A stretch of DNA of 64,000 nucleotides from CALDTK01 sp965215215 (GCA_965215215.1 OZ244043.1:806001-870000), one strand, 5' to 3'; numbered from the stretch's first letter, positions 27,696-36,325 are shown. The notes: generated from the letters alone by a model not told the origin. A program made the numbers and translations.

Positions 27696-28938
27696 CCTTG
27701 GCTAGGTAGATGCCGAGCATGGCGAGCCCGGCGCCCACGTCGGATTCGAGCGGCGTTTCGATCGCGCACACCGCCAGCAACATGACGAGCCACTCCAGCA
27801 GGATGGGTCGACGCCACCACCCACGTTCGAGCAGGGGGGCGATAAACACGGCGAGGGTTCCGAGCAGGCCCGGCAAACCGGCCGCGGCCCAGCTGAAGAT
27901 AAACTGGTTGGTGGGCAGCAGGTAGAGCTCCGGTCGGCCCTCCAGCTCGTACCCGGCCCGCATGGCGTCGCCCAACCGTCCGTCCGGTGCCCCGCGCAGG
28001 GGATCCCGACCGACGATCGCTAGCCCGGCCCGCAGGGAGTACCAGCGCCCGGCGTCGGACATGCCCACCTCCTCCTCGCTGCCCGCCACCTCCATGTCGT
28101 AGTAGGTGTACTGCAGTTTGCGCTGCACGGTCGGCAGCAGGCTCATCGCCGTACCGCCCACCACGACCAGCAACGTCACGCTCGCGAGCGCCACCTGCCA
28201 ACGCAGGCGCGTGAATGCTAGTCGGACCGACAAAATCCCGAGTCCGAGGTAAAGCGTGATCAGGCCCGAGCGCACGGCGATGAGGTGCACCGTGACCAGG
28301 GTGCAGGCTGCCGCCAAAACGAGTCCCCAACGAACGACGGCGCCCGAGCCCGGGCGGGTCGCCAAGCTCACGCCCACCACCGTGGCCAGCGCGAGCATGG
28401 TCGCGTACCGCACGTGCTGAATGGGGGTGGGTACCGCCTTCCCCTGGCCGAGCGCGGCGAGCAGGGCGCCTTCGTTCGGGAAGATGTACAGCAGCACCGC
28501 CACCGTCGAGACAGCGGCGAAGCCTACGAACAAGGCCCAGAACACGCGTTGGTAGCGGCGGTAGATGTTTTGCAGCAGCAGAAAAGCGGCGGGCAGGCCC
28601 ACGAGCTGCGCCGAGAGCTTGAGGTGCGTGGACACGAAGCGCGCGTCTTCGGACCAGGCCGCCGAGACGAGGTAGCCGAGGAACAGGAGGGCCGGGAAGC
28701 TGTAGTCGAGGCGGCGCAGATACCGGAGCAGGGCACGCGGCGCCCCGGCCCAGGGATGGAGGAAGGCCCCGTCGGCGCGGACGCGAAAGACGGACAGTAC
28801 CCCGAGGCCGATCACCGCGACACTCAGCGGAACGCGGGCGTGCTGCGTGAGCGTCCAGATCCACGCCGCGGTCAGGAAAAGGACGAGGCCGGTGTGTAGG
28901 GGCGAGGGCGGCTCGCTGGCCGGCGCAATCCAGGGCAT
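27673..28938 (-). CDS. O-antigen ligase/polymerase-like membrane protein
   Basis: 421 residues with 10-12 predicted transmembrane helices across the whole length, for example LVLFLTAAWIWTLTQHARV, FPALLFLGYLVSAAWSED and PGLLGTLAVFIAPLLERG. A large periplasmic loop (~270-340) carries WYSLRAGLAIVGRDPLRGAPD GRL and YLLPTNQFIFSWAAAGLPG, corresponding to the W..a......pl.G.G......HN.yl motif of the Wzy_C family, with the usual HN replaced by TN. Function is ligation or polymerisation of surface glycans by family analogy; the substrate is unknown. Confidence 0.75.
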   Translation of the reverse strand: MPWIAPASEPPSPLHTGLVLFLTAAWIWTLTQHARVPLSVAVIGLGVLSVFRVRADGAFLHPWAGAPRALLRYLRRLDYSFPALLFLGYLVSAAWSEDARFVSTHLKLSAQLVGLPAAFLLLQNIYRRYQRVFWALFVGFAAVSTVAVLLYIFPNEGALLAALGQGKAVPTPIQHVRYATMLALATVVGVSLATRPGSGAVVRWGLVLAAACTLVTVHLIAVRSGLITLYLGLGILSVRLAFTRLRWQVALASVTLLVVVGGTAMSLLPTVQRKLQYTYYDMEVAGSEEEVGMSDAGRWYSLRAGLAIVGRDPLRGAPDGRLGDAMRAGYELEGRPELYLLPTNQFIFSWAAAGLPGLLGTLAVFIAPLLERGWWRRPILLEWLVMLLAVCAIETPLESDVGAGLAMLGIYLAKASPIPPE

Positions 28939-28983
28939 GGGGCGGCAAGGTACACGGCCTACAGAAGGCTGTACATTCGCCGC

Positions 28984-29007
28984 TCATTCTCGCTTTCGCC
29001 CGATCCC
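28984..29007. other. Short divergent intergenic gap before pheS
   Basis: The divergent promoter space between the ligase-like gene (start 28938) and pheS (start 29008) is only 69 bases in total. Promoters for both must be packed there. No clear consensus is visible by eye. Confidence 0.3.
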
Positions 29008-30060
29008 ATGCCCGATTCCGCCCCCACCACCGACGTGTTTGCCGCCGCGCGTGCCCTCAACGAGGAGGTCGACGCCTTCCCCATCGAGTCCGAGGACGAC
29101 GCCGAGCGCTTCCGGATCCGGTTTCTCGGGAGTAAGGGGCGCGTGAAGGCCCTGATGGGGGCTATGCGCGAGCTCGCCCCCGGACAGCGGCGTGACTACG
29201 GGCAGCTCGTGAACCGGGTGAAGGCCGACGCCGAGCGCCGGCTCGAAGCCGCGCGGGACGTTTTCGCGCAAGCGGCCGCGCCCACGGGGGCCGAGGGCCG
29301 GGACCTTACCCGACCGGGCGAACCCCTCCGACCCGGCGGCCGCCACCCGGTAAACCTGGTGCTCGACCGCATCGTCGACATCTTCGGGCGCCTCGGCTTC
29401 GCGGTGCGCGAAGACCGCGAGATCGAGGACGACTGGCACAACTTCACGGCCATGAACACGCCGGAGGACCATCCGGCGCGCGACATGCAGGACACCTTCT
29501 ACCTGCGCGGCCCGGAGAAGCTGCTGCTGCGTACCCACACCTCGAGCGTGCAGGCGCGCTCGATGACGACCGAGAAGCCCCCCATCCGCATCATCGCCCC
29601 CGGCCGCGTGTACCGCAACGAAACGATCTCGGCGCGGAGTCACGCGCAGTTTCACCAGGTCGAAGGACTCTACATCGACGAGGGCGTGAGCTTCGCGGAC
29701 CTCAAGCAAACCATGCTCCACTTCGCGCGGGAGATGTACGGACCGGGGGCCAAGATCCGCATGCGGCCGAGCTACTTCCCCTTCACGGAGCCGAGTGCCG
29801 AAGTGGACGTGTGGTGGGGCCTCGCCGACGAGCACGCGCACCGCATCACCAAGGGTACCGGCTGGCTCGAGATCCTGGGTTGCGGGATGGTCGATCCGGC
29901 CGTACTCGAGAATTGCGGCATCGATCCCGAGCAGTACTCCGGCTTCGCCTGGGGCATGGGCATCGAGCGTCAGGCGATGCTGCAGTACAAGATCACCGAC
30001 ATCCGCACGCTGTTCGAAAACGACATGCGTTTCCTCCGGCAGTTTACCGGCGCGTTTTAA
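29008..30060 (+). CDS. pheS: Phenylalanine-tRNA ligase alpha subunit
   Basis: 350 residues, standard PheS length. It forms the alpha2-beta2 enzyme charging tRNA-Phe; the beta subunit (pheT) is not next to it. An N-terminal coiled-coil tRNA-binding region (~1-90) is followed by the class II core: GRHPVNLVLDRIVDIFGRLG, HTSSVQARSM (motif 2 area), RIIAPGRVYRNETISARSHA, PSYFPFTEPSAEVDV, LEILGCGMVDPAVLENCGID and motif 3 SGFAWGMGIERQAMLQYKI. A motif copy at 29260 encodes VFAQA. Confidence 0.96.
   Translation: MPDSAPTTDVFAAARALNEEVDAFPIESEDDAERFRIRFLGSKGRVKALMGAMRELAPGQRRDYGQLVNRVKADAERRLEAARDVFAQAAAPTGAEGRDLTRPGEPLRPGGRHPVNLVLDRIVDIFGRLGFAVREDREIEDDWHNFTAMNTPEDHPARDMQDTFYLRGPEKLLLRTHTSSVQARSMTTEKPPIRIIAPGRVYRNETISARSHAQFHQVEGLYIDEGVSFADLKQTMLHFAREMYGPGAKIRMRPSYFPFTEPSAEVDVWWGLADEHAHRITKGTGWLEILGCGMVDPAVLENCGIDPEQYSGFAWGMGIERQAMLQYKITDIRTLFENDMRFLRQFTGAF
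29260..29273 (+). repeat. Iterated motif (GTTTTCGCGCAAGC)
   Basis: Inside pheS, encoding VFAQA in the N-terminal coiled-coil arm. Confidence 0.75.
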
Positions 30061-30084
30061 TTCGCCCCAAAGCCTTTCCGAATC

Positions 30085-31473
30085 TTGAAACCCTCCACGC
30101 CCAAGGGCACCCGCGATTTCCTGCCCGCCGAGGTACGCCGCCGCAACTACCTGTTCGGTGTCCTGCGTGCGGCCTTCGAACGCTTCGGTTACTCCCCCAT
30201 CGAAACCCCGGCGATGGAGAACCTCGACACCCTCACCGGGAAGTACGGGGAGGAGGGCGACCGGCTGTTGTTTAAGCTGCTCAACAACGGTGATTTTCTG
30301 GCGAAGGCCGACGCCGAAGCGCTCGCCGCCAGAGACTCTAACCGCGCCGTGCCGAGCCTCTCGAAGCGCGGTTTGCGCTACGACCTCACCGTGCCCTTCG
30401 CCCGCTACGTGGTGCAGCACCGCAACGAGCTACAGCTGCCCTTCAAGCGTTACGCCATCCAACCGGTCTGGCGTGCCGACCGGCCGCAGAAGGGGCGCTA
30501 CCAGGAGTTTTACCAGTGCGATGCGGACGTGGTCGGTTCGGACAGCCTACTCTACGAGGCGGAACTGGCCCGCCTCTTCGCCGTCGTGTTCACCGAGCTC
30601 GGACTGCGGGTGATTATTCGCATCAACCACCGCGGCATCCTGCAGGGCCTCGCCGAGGCGAGCGGCATCGCCGAGCATTTTACTAGCTTGGTCACCGCCA
30701 TTGATAAGCTCGACAAGATCGGTGAGGACGAGGTGATCATGGAGCTTACTAACCGGGGAGTAGGCGTAGATCCAGCCCGACGTGTGGTGAGCTTTTTGCG
30801 CGAGAAAAAGCTTAGTCACTGGATTAAGCTACTCAGCGGGAGCGAAGCTGGATTAGCGGGCGTTCGGCAATTGGAGACCGTCCTAGCTTTGTTCGAAGCC
30901 CTCCCTACAGAGCAAAAGGTCGAGTTCGATCCTAGCCTGGCCCGAGGCCTGAGCTACTACACTGGCTGCATTTTCGAGGTGGTCGCCGATACGAGCGTCG
31001 TGGGCCAGGAGGCAATCCACATGGGCAGCATTGGCGCTGGCGGTCGCTACGCCGACCTCACCGAGGCCTTTGGCGGGCGCGGCATGTCGGGCGTCGGCAT
31101 CAGCTTCGGCGCGGAGCGGATCTACGACGTGCTCGAAGGACTAGACCGCTGGCCGGCCGCGGCTAGCTCTGGGCGAAGCGTCCTCCTAGCCGCCCTCGAC
31201 GAGGAGAGCTTGCCCATCGTCTTCCGCCTCGCCGACGAGCTGCGCCGATCCGGCATCTCCGCCGACTACTACCCCGAGGCCGGTAAGCCCAAAAAGCCGC
31301 TTCGCTACGCGAGTGCCGAGGGGATCCCCTTCGTCGGACTGATCGGCGAGCGCGAGCGGGAGGCCGGCACGCTTGCGCTAAAACAGCTGGCCAGTGGCGA
31401 GCAAACGGAGCTACCCACCGCAGCGCTCAGCGATCGGATCCGGAGTCTGCTTGCGGGTATAGCCAACACATAG
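30085..31473 (+). CDS. hisS: Histidine-tRNA ligase
   Basis: 462 residues with a TTG start (MKPSTPKGTRDFLPAEV), 24 bases after pheS, so likely an operon. Class II motifs are PKGTRDFLP, LRYDLTVPFARYV, QPVWRADRPQKGRYQEFYQC (motif 2), the histidine-A signature GLSYYTGCIFE, and GGRYADLTEAFGG plus GVGISFGAERI (motif 3). The anticodon-binding domain is at the C terminus. The segment from about 30690 to 31020 uses noticeably more A/T-ending codons than pheS or the rest of hisS, perhaps a homologous replacement. Confidence 0.95.
   Translation: MKPSTPKGTRDFLPAEVRRRNYLFGVLRAAFERFGYSPIETPAMENLDTLTGKYGEEGDRLLFKLLNNGDFLAKADAEALAARDSNRAVPSLSKRGLRYDLTVPFARYVVQHRNELQLPFKRYAIQPVWRADRPQKGRYQEFYQCDADVVGSDSLLYEAELARLFAVVFTELGLRVIIRINHRGILQGLAEASGIAEHFTSLVTAIDKLDKIGEDEVIMELTNRGVGVDPARRVVSFLREKKLSHWIKLLSGSEAGLAGVRQLETVLALFEALPTEQKVEFDPSLARGLSYYTGCIFEVVADTSVVGQEAIHMGSIGAGGRYADLTEAFGGRGMSGVGISFGAERIYDVLEGLDRWPAAASSGRSVLLAALDEESLPIVFRLADELRRSGISADYYPEAGKPKKPLRYASAEGIPFVGLIGEREREAGTLALKQLASGEQTELPTAALSDRIRSLLAGIANT
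31371..31384 (-). repeat. Iterated motif (GTTTTAGCGCAAGC on the minus strand)
   Basis: Inside hisS near its 3' end, sense strand encoding LALKQ. Confidence 0.7.
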
Positions 31474-31500
31474 CCGAAAGTTTTCATCAATCTGGCACTT

Positions 31501-31514
31501 GTTTTGGCGCAAGC
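31501..31514 (+). repeat. Iterated motif (GTTTTGGCGCAAGC)
   Basis: Noncoding copy between hisS and mltD, 117 bases from the hisS copy and in the opposite orientation. Confidence 0.75.
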
Positions 31515-31580
31515 CGTAGGGGAGTCGAGTACGCGCCTACTTTGACCGCACTACTCTCTTCTCTACCCCACCCGCCCCGC

Positions 31581-33011
31581 ATGCGCATTCCGCTGGTCCT
31601 ACTCCTCGTGCTCAACCTCGGTGCCCGGGCGTGGTCACAACAGCTCGCTTCCGCGAACGCCGCCGAAATGCCTACGCGCTTCTCGATGGCGGAGGAAGCG
31701 CAAATCCGCGCGCGCCTCGCCGGGATGGACTGCATCATAGACCGGCGCGACCACCCCACCGTGGAGAGCTACCTGCGCGGCTACATGCTGCGTAACTACA
31801 GGACCACCGAGGTGGTGCTCGGCCGCATTCCGGCCTATTTTCCACTCTTCGAGCGCTTGCTCGCCGAGGAAGGGCTACCCGACGGGCTCAAGTACCTCGC
31901 CGTCGTCGAGAGCGCGCTCGAGCCGCGGGCGCTGAGTCGGACCGGGGCCGGCGGACTCTGGCAGTTCATGCCCACCACGGCCCGAGTCTACGGCCTGCGC
32001 ATCGACGAGCGCATCGACGAGCGCGCCGAACCCGAGAAAGCCACGCGCGCCGCGATCGCCTACCTCAAGGAGGAGTACGCGCGCTTCGGCGATTGGAGCC
32101 TGGTCCTCGCCTCCTACAACTGCGGCCCGGGCCGGGTGAGGCGGGCCATCCGGCGCTCCGGCTCCAAGGACTTCTGGAAGCTCAGCAAGTACCTCCCCCG
32201 CGAAACGCGCAACTACGTGCCCGCCTTCGTGGCGGCAACCTACCTACACACCTACGGCTACCTGCACGGTGTAAACGCCCGCGAAACCAACCCCGACCTT
32301 ACCCTCACCGAGCAGGTGGCCTGCCCCGGGGGGATCACCTTCGCCGAGGTGGCGCAGGCCACGGGCCTACCGCTCGCCGACGTACGTTTGCTCAACGCGC
32401 AGTGCATCGGGGGCGTGTTGCCGGCCGCCGAGGGCGCGAGCGTGCGGGTACCGGCGCGCGTGGCCCCGAGTCTGCGTACGTACCTAAACTGGGACGATGA
32501 GGGCCGAGGCGACCTGCTTCAGCAGGTAAGGAAGAGACCCGTTCTCGAAGACGAGGACGAGGGGGCGGCCCCGCGGTACTATCCGCAAACCGTCGAACTC
32601 ACCGCGGGGAGCTCGCTCGACAGTTTCGCGCGCGCCGAAGGGGTGAGCGTCCACCACCTGCAAGCGTGGAACCCCGGCTTACCGAAGACCTCGGACGCGG
32701 CCAGACGGGTCGTCGTGTACCGCCCGCGCTACGTCCCCCGCTCCCCGCTCGAGCTCGACGAAGAGCCCGGCGTGGACCTCCTGATGCTACCGACCAGAGG
32801 GGTAGCCCTGGCCGACGCCGGATTTTACACGCTGCCGAAGCTCCCCCGACGCAGTCCGAACGCGACCCGGAGGCTGGGGCATTACGAGAGCCTGGTGGAC
32901 GTTTGGCGCGGGTACCGCAAGACGATGTCGTGGAGGGAGTTTACCGCCTGGAACGGAATCGACGACTATAGCCACCCAAAGGTGGGCGCCTTACTTTTAG
33001 TGCGGCAATAA
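31581..33011 (+). CDS. mltD: Membrane-bound lytic murein transglycosylase D-like
   Basis: About 476 residues from ATG 31581, giving a clear signal peptide (MRIPLVLLLVLNLGARAWSQ); an open frame from TTG 31542 adds 13 unlikely residues. The enzyme cuts peptidoglycan between MurNAc and GlcNAc with 1,6-anhydro formation. The SLT domain (~80-230) has the catalytic Glu in AVVESALEPRALSRTGAGGLW with WQFMPTTARVYGL and LVLASYNCGPGRVRRAIR. The C-terminal part carries LysM-like repeats (VELTAGSSLDSFARAEGVSV, then HHLQAWNPGL) and a final segment ending WNGIDDYSHPKVGALLLVRQ. Confidence 0.9.
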   Translation: MRIPLVLLLVLNLGARAWSQQLASANAAEMPTRFSMAEEAQIRARLAGMDCIIDRRDHPTVESYLRGYMLRNYRTTEVVLGRIPAYFPLFERLLAEEGLPDGLKYLAVVESALEPRALSRTGAGGLWQFMPTTARVYGLRIDERIDERAEPEKATRAAIAYLKEEYARFGDWSLVLASYNCGPGRVRRAIRRSGSKDFWKLSKYLPRETRNYVPAFVAATYLHTYGYLHGVNARETNPDLTLTEQVACPGGITFAEVAQATGLPLADVRLLNAQCIGGVLPAAEGASVRVPARVAPSLRTYLNWDDEGRGDLLQQVRKRPVLEDEDEGAAPRYYPQTVELTAGSSLDSFARAEGVSVHHLQAWNPGLPKTSDAARRVVVYRPRYVPRSPLELDEEPGVDLLMLPTRGVALADAGFYTLPKLPRRSPNATRRLGHYESLVDVWRGYRKTMSWREFTAWNGIDDYSHPKVGALLLVRQ

Positions 33012-33015
33012 AAAA

Positions 33016-33038
33016 GGTCAGAGAGCAACTCTCTGACC
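33016..33038 (-). terminator. Perfect intrinsic terminator for minus-strand transcription
   Basis: GGTCAGAGAG (33016-33025) and CTCTCTGACC (33029-33038) form a perfect 10-bp stem with a 3-nt loop. On the minus strand the hairpin is followed directly by TTTTTT (33015-33010); on the plus strand there is no U-tract. It lies 246 bases beyond the hsp20 stop and beyond hsp20's own terminator (33210-33241). Confidence 0.75.
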
Positions 33039-33039
33039 C

Positions 33040-33200
33040 AAAACACCTAAAACCCTATTAACTAACCTATTAGTTGATTAATAACACAGGCTCGTCGCGG
33101 GTCCGGATAAGTGCAGACCCGCGAACGAGTCTGCACTTAGAGTAAGCCGTTACGCGGCACACGGTTCATCGTTCGCCGGTAATCACTGGCCCGAGGGCGG
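33040..33200 (-). ncRNA. Candidate structured noncoding RNA between hsp20 and mltD
   Basis: This gene-free stretch lies between two minus-strand terminators. It holds overlapping perfect helices. Helix 1 pairs 33091-33103 with 33116-33129 (13 pairs, one bulged A). Helix 2 pairs 33109-33117 with 33130-33138 (AAGTGCAGA with TCTGCACTT). Helix 2's 5' arm lies in helix 1's loop, a pseudoknot topology; with helix 1 limited to 8 pairs both could form, otherwise they are alternatives. An AT-rich hairpin AACTAA/TTAGTT is at 33060-33075. The strand is inferred from the terminator at 33016. No known RNA family is recognised. Confidence 0.4.
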
Positions 33201-33241
33201 TAAATAAAATGCCCCCCATACCGACCGGCGGCTGGGGGGCA
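33201..33241 (-). terminator. Intrinsic terminator of hsp20
   Basis: TGCCCCCCA (33210-33218) and TGGGGGGCA (33233-33241) form a perfect 9-bp stem with a 14-nt loop. Minus-strand readout continues TTTTATTTA. It begins 43 bases after the hsp20 stop codon. Confidence 0.8.
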
Positions 33242-33283
33242 CGGGTCGCTCGCGCGTGGGCGGGCGACGGGTCCGACGCCGCG

Positions 33284-33643
33284 TTAGGCGACCGCGATCG
33301 CCTTGCGCACGGGCTGCACCTCGGGCACCTTGGGCAGCGTGATCGCCAAGATGCCTTGCTCGAGCGCGGCCGCAATGCCGTCGAGGTCGATCGACTCGGG
33401 CAGGTGGAAGCTCTTCTCGAATTGGGTGAGGCCAAACTCGCGGCGGCGGTAAGCCGGGGCGTCTTCGGCTACGGTGCGCTCGCCTTTGACGAGCAGCAGC
33501 TCCCCGTCGACTTCGAGGGTGACGTCGGATTTACTCCAGCCCGGCAGCGCGAGCTCGAGGGTATACGCCTCGTCGGTTTCGAAGGTGTTGACCTCGGGGC
33601 GGGCGAAACGGGGTTGGGTGGGACGAATGTTGGTCCAGATCAT
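33284..33643 (-). CDS. Hsp20/alpha-crystallin small heat-shock protein
   Basis: 119 residues, short for the family. It is an ATP-independent holdase that binds unfolding proteins. The alpha-crystallin domain (~15-110) includes RPEVNTFETDEAYTLELALP, DVTLEVDGELLLVKGERTV, RRREFGLTQFEKSFHLPESI and the conserved A-x-x-x-n-G-I-L stretch AALEQGILAITLPK. The C-terminal I-x-I/V anchor motif is not obvious (tail VQPVRKAIAVA). A strong terminator follows. Confidence 0.92.
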   Translation of the reverse strand: MIWTNIRPTQPRFARPEVNTFETDEAYTLELALPGWSKSDVTLEVDGELLLVKGERTVAEDAPAYRRREFGLTQFEKSFHLPESIDLDGIAAALEQGILAITLPKVPEVQPVRKAIAVA

Positions 33644-33795
33644 GAGAGTAGATTTAGTAGGTACGCCCAGAGGCGGGCGCAGCTAACCCAGATCAAACCA
33701 CGGACCAAGCGGTATTCCGGCCCTCCAAGCGACAGAATGTGCGCGATGACACCTAAAATACCTGACTAAATGGCAATAATCGCGAGAGCGTACTG

Positions 33796-34635
33796 TCAAG
33801 TTGGCTGACGTATCTTACCGGACTCAAGTTCCTCCTCGAAGGCCGCAACCGGTGCGCTCGCTTGTGGGTCTTGACGGAAGATACGTTCGAGCATTTCGAA
33901 GAGCTTCGGGTGGTCGATAGCTAGTTTCTCGGGGCGATTAAAGAAATACTCGGTGGCTACCGCGAAGAATTCGGCCTCGTTCGTCGCCCCGTAGTCGTCG
34001 AGGTCGCTCGCCCCTTTGCGGATTTTGGCCATCTCCCGGTGTACGAGCCGCATCCAGGGTCCTACGAGCCCGTCTTTCAGGTAGTAGTCGGGCTTCCCGT
34101 CGGCCTCTCCGTCCGTCATGTCCAGCAGGTGCGTGAACTCGTGAATTCCCACGTTGTGGTCGCTGTGGCGCCCGAATCCCCGGTGCAGGGCCGGGCGACT
34201 GAGCACCATCGCGCGGCTCAGCTCCCGGTTACCGACGAGGCCGAGTATGGTCCTTTCGGAAGCCTCCGGATCGAAATCTTGCGAAAAACTCTGTCCGTGT
34301 AGGATCACCTCATCGATGTTGGGGTAGCGCCAATCGGGAAAGCCGAAGAGCGGAATCTCGGCACTCGCGGCCACGAGGAGTCGATCGGTGAGCGTGACCT
34401 CGATGCCCGCCCCGACGATGCTTACCTCGTCGAGGAAGCCCTGCACGCGTTTGGCGAAAAGCGCCTGCCGGCCGGGGGGTAGCTCGCGGTAGTAGCGGAC
34501 GCGCTTGCTGAGGATCCGCTTCCATTTCCTCGGTACGGGCGCGTCGGGGAGTTTGCGCTTACGCAAAAACAGAAAAAAGAACGCGGCCACCAGCGCCACC
34601 AGGGCGACGGCAACGACTACATAACGTGGGTCCAT
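33796..34635 (-). CDS. MtfA-like zinc peptidase (M90 family)
   Basis: 279 residues. It has an N-terminal transmembrane helix (YVVVAVALVALVAAFFFLFL) and a gluzincin-type domain homologous to MtfA, the E. coli Mlc-binding aminopeptidase. The zinc site is H165-EFT-H169 in GIHEFTHLLDMTDGEADG with the third ligand Glu in NEAEFFAVATEYFF; both are intact. The membrane anchor and absence of a PTS/Mlc system nearby mean the E. coli regulatory role cannot be assumed. Confidence 0.88.
   Translation of the reverse strand: MDPRYVVVAVALVALVAAFFFLFLRKRKLPDAPVPRKWKRILSKRVRYYRELPPGRQALFAKRVQGFLDEVSIVGAGIEVTLTDRLLVAASAEIPLFGFPDWRYPNIDEVILHGQSFSQDFDPEASERTILGLVGNRELSRAMVLSRPALHRGFGRHSDHNVGIHEFTHLLDMTDGEADGKPDYYLKDGLVGPWMRLVHREMAKIRKGASDLDDYGATNEAEFFAVATEYFFNRPEKLAIDHPKLFEMLERIFRQDPQASAPVAAFEEELESGKIRQPT
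34557..34570 (-). repeat. Iterated motif (GTTTTTGCGTAAGC on the minus strand)
   Basis: Inside the mtfA-like gene, sense strand encoding FLRKR at the end of the TM helix; the motif starts at codon position 2. Confidence 0.65.
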
Positions 34636-34674
34636 GGCCCAACAAACAGCTCCCGCAACCCGGAAGTGCGACGG

Positions 34675-35247
34675 CTAGGTGGCGGGAACGGGGATCGGGT
34701 ACGCATTTCCCGGATGGTATCCGACGGCCCCCCGGAAGGTATCGTGAAAGATGTCGAGGGTACGCTCGTAGCTACCGTCGACGTAGTACGGCGGCGACCA
34801 GTGCAGCGTTTTGGTGCCCCAATCGAAGGTGCAAAATACGAGCGGTACGCCCGCGAGGCGTGCGATGTGGTGAAAACCGGTCTTGAGGTCGTCGACCCGT
34901 TTGCGGGTGCCCTCGGGGGTGAAGGCGAGTCGGAAGACCTCCTCGCGCCGGAAGATATCCGCGACGGCGTCCACGAATTTCGTTTTGCGGGAGCGAACCA
35001 CGGGCTTGCCCCCTAGCCAACTGAAGATCCAACCGAAGGGCGGTTTGAAGAGGGAATCCTTAGCGGCGAAGTTGATTTCGATCGAGAACGCATTACGCAC
35101 CAAGATCCCGATCGGGAAATCCCAATTCGTGGTGTGCGGATAGACGATCACCAGGCACTTGGGGGTATCGTGGGGGAGCTGCCCGACTATACGCCAACCC
35201 CAGGCTCTGAGGAGTAGGAAGCGGGCGAGTCCACGTTTTAGCGACAT
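34675..35247 (-). CDS. PlsC-like lysophospholipid acyltransferase family protein
   Basis: 190 residues, a minimal acyltransferase. Motif I is PHTTNWDF (H38, D43, matching HX4D), motif II region SLFKPPFGWIFSWLGGKPV, and motif III FTPEGTRKRVDDLKTGF, with the acyl-acceptor glycerophosphate-binding EGTR. This small variety is common in Bacteroidota and close to 1-acyl-sn-glycerol-3-phosphate acyltransferase. Substrate chain and acceptor are inferred only from the family. The gene lies 39 bases upstream of the mtfA-like gene on the same strand. Confidence 0.88.
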   Translation of the reverse strand: MSLKRGLARFLLLRAWGWRIVGQLPHDTPKCLVIVYPHTTNWDFPIGILVRNAFSIEINFAAKDSLFKPPFGWIFSWLGGKPVVRSRKTKFVDAVADIFRREEVFRLAFTPEGTRKRVDDLKTGFHHIARLAGVPLVFCTFDWGTKTLHWSPPYYVDGSYERTLDIFHDTFRGAVGYHPGNAYPIPVPAT

Positions 35248-35290
35248 GTGGTGTTGTTACGACTCAAATGGGTGAGGTCCGATTCGGGAT

Positions 35291-36325
35291 ATGCACGTTG
35301 ATGAAAATAAGGATACATCCGCCTCGGAGGATTATGGCTTTAGCGACAAGGTGTCGTTTGAGAGCGTGCGCCTACTGGATGCGGACGGGCAATTTAACGT
35401 GGAGCGCCGGGGTGTACGAACGAAGTTTCTTTACCAGTGGCTGCTGCGCATGCCCTGGAGGGCCTTCTTCGGTTACGTGGCGGTGTACTACGTACTCATC
35501 AACCTGCTGCTCGCCCTCGGGTACTGGGCGATAGGCCTCGACGGGATCGACGGGATCCCCCCGGGCACCTGGTACGGGGAATTCGGGGGTGCCTTCTTTT
35601 TCAGCATCCAAACCTTCACGACCGTCGGGTACGGCTCTATGGCGCCGACCAGTATAGCGCAGCAGGCGATGGCCAGCTTCGGCGCCCTGGTGGGACTGAT
35701 GAGCGTGGCTCTAGCGACCGGACTCTTCTTCGCGCGCTTTTCGCGACCGCGAAACTTGATCGCCTTCTCCGAGCACGCCGTGGTGGCCCCCTTCCGTGGA
35801 GGTAGGGCACTTATGTTCCGGATCGCGAATCGCTCCCCGAGCAAGCTCATCAACGTGCGTGCCCACGTGGTGTACAGCTGGGTGAGCGAGGCCGACGGGA
35901 AGCGCGCGCGCCGATTTGAAGAACTCGGCCTGGAGCGTTCCCACATCGCGATGTTCCCGATGAATTGGACGGTCGTGCACCCGATCGACGGGCACAGTCC
36001 CTTCGCCGACGCAGACCCGGAAGAGGTAGTCGAGATCGGTGGGGAGGTAATCGCACAGATCAACGGCTACGACGAAAACCACGCCCGGGAGGTATACGCG
36101 AACCGCTCGTACGTCGGAGACCAGATCAAATGGAACGAGCGTTTTTTACCGATGTACAAGCCCTCGGAGGATCGGAAGAAGATAGTCTTGGAGCTCGATC
36201 TAATCGACTCCCGCGCGGGAGTCGAAGACGACGAAATACGCGTAGAACAGCCAATCCAGCCCTTTCCAACTGTTAAAAAGGTCAACCCAGACGCCGCTTC
36301 CTCATCGGTCCCGCCCGCTTCCTAG
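35291..36325 (+). CDS. KirBac-type inward-rectifier potassium channel
   Basis: 344 residues. The membrane part has an amphipathic slide helix (LYQWLLRMPWRAFFGYVAVY), TM1, a pore helix with filter TTVGYGSMAP (T110-G115) and TM2 (ALVGLMSVALATGLFFARFS). The cytoplasmic immunoglobulin-like C-terminal domain follows directly (RPRNLIAFSEHAVVAPFRGG, LMFRIANRSPSKLINVRAHV), as in KirBac1.1 and KirBac3.1. Ends with a low-complexity Ser/Pro tail. It predicts K+-selective transport gated from the cytoplasm. Confidence 0.93.
   Translation: MHVDENKDTSASEDYGFSDKVSFESVRLLDADGQFNVERRGVRTKFLYQWLLRMPWRAFFGYVAVYYVLINLLLALGYWAIGLDGIDGIPPGTWYGEFGGAFFFSIQTFTTVGYGSMAPTSIAQQAMASFGALVGLMSVALATGLFFARFSRPRNLIAFSEHAVVAPFRGGRALMFRIANRSPSKLINVRAHVVYSWVSEADGKRARRFEELGLERSHIAMFPMNWTVVHPIDGHSPFADADPEEVVEIGGEVIAQINGYDENHAREVYANRSYVGDQIKWNERFLPMYKPSEDRKKIVLELDLIDSRAGVEDDEIRVEQPIQPFPTVKKVNPDAASSSVPPAS

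Noticed and set aside
33091..33138. Simultaneous full pseudoknot of both helices
   Set aside because: With the full 13-pair helix 1, only two bases would cross it, which is too short. Only a shortened helix 1 or alternative folds are realistic.
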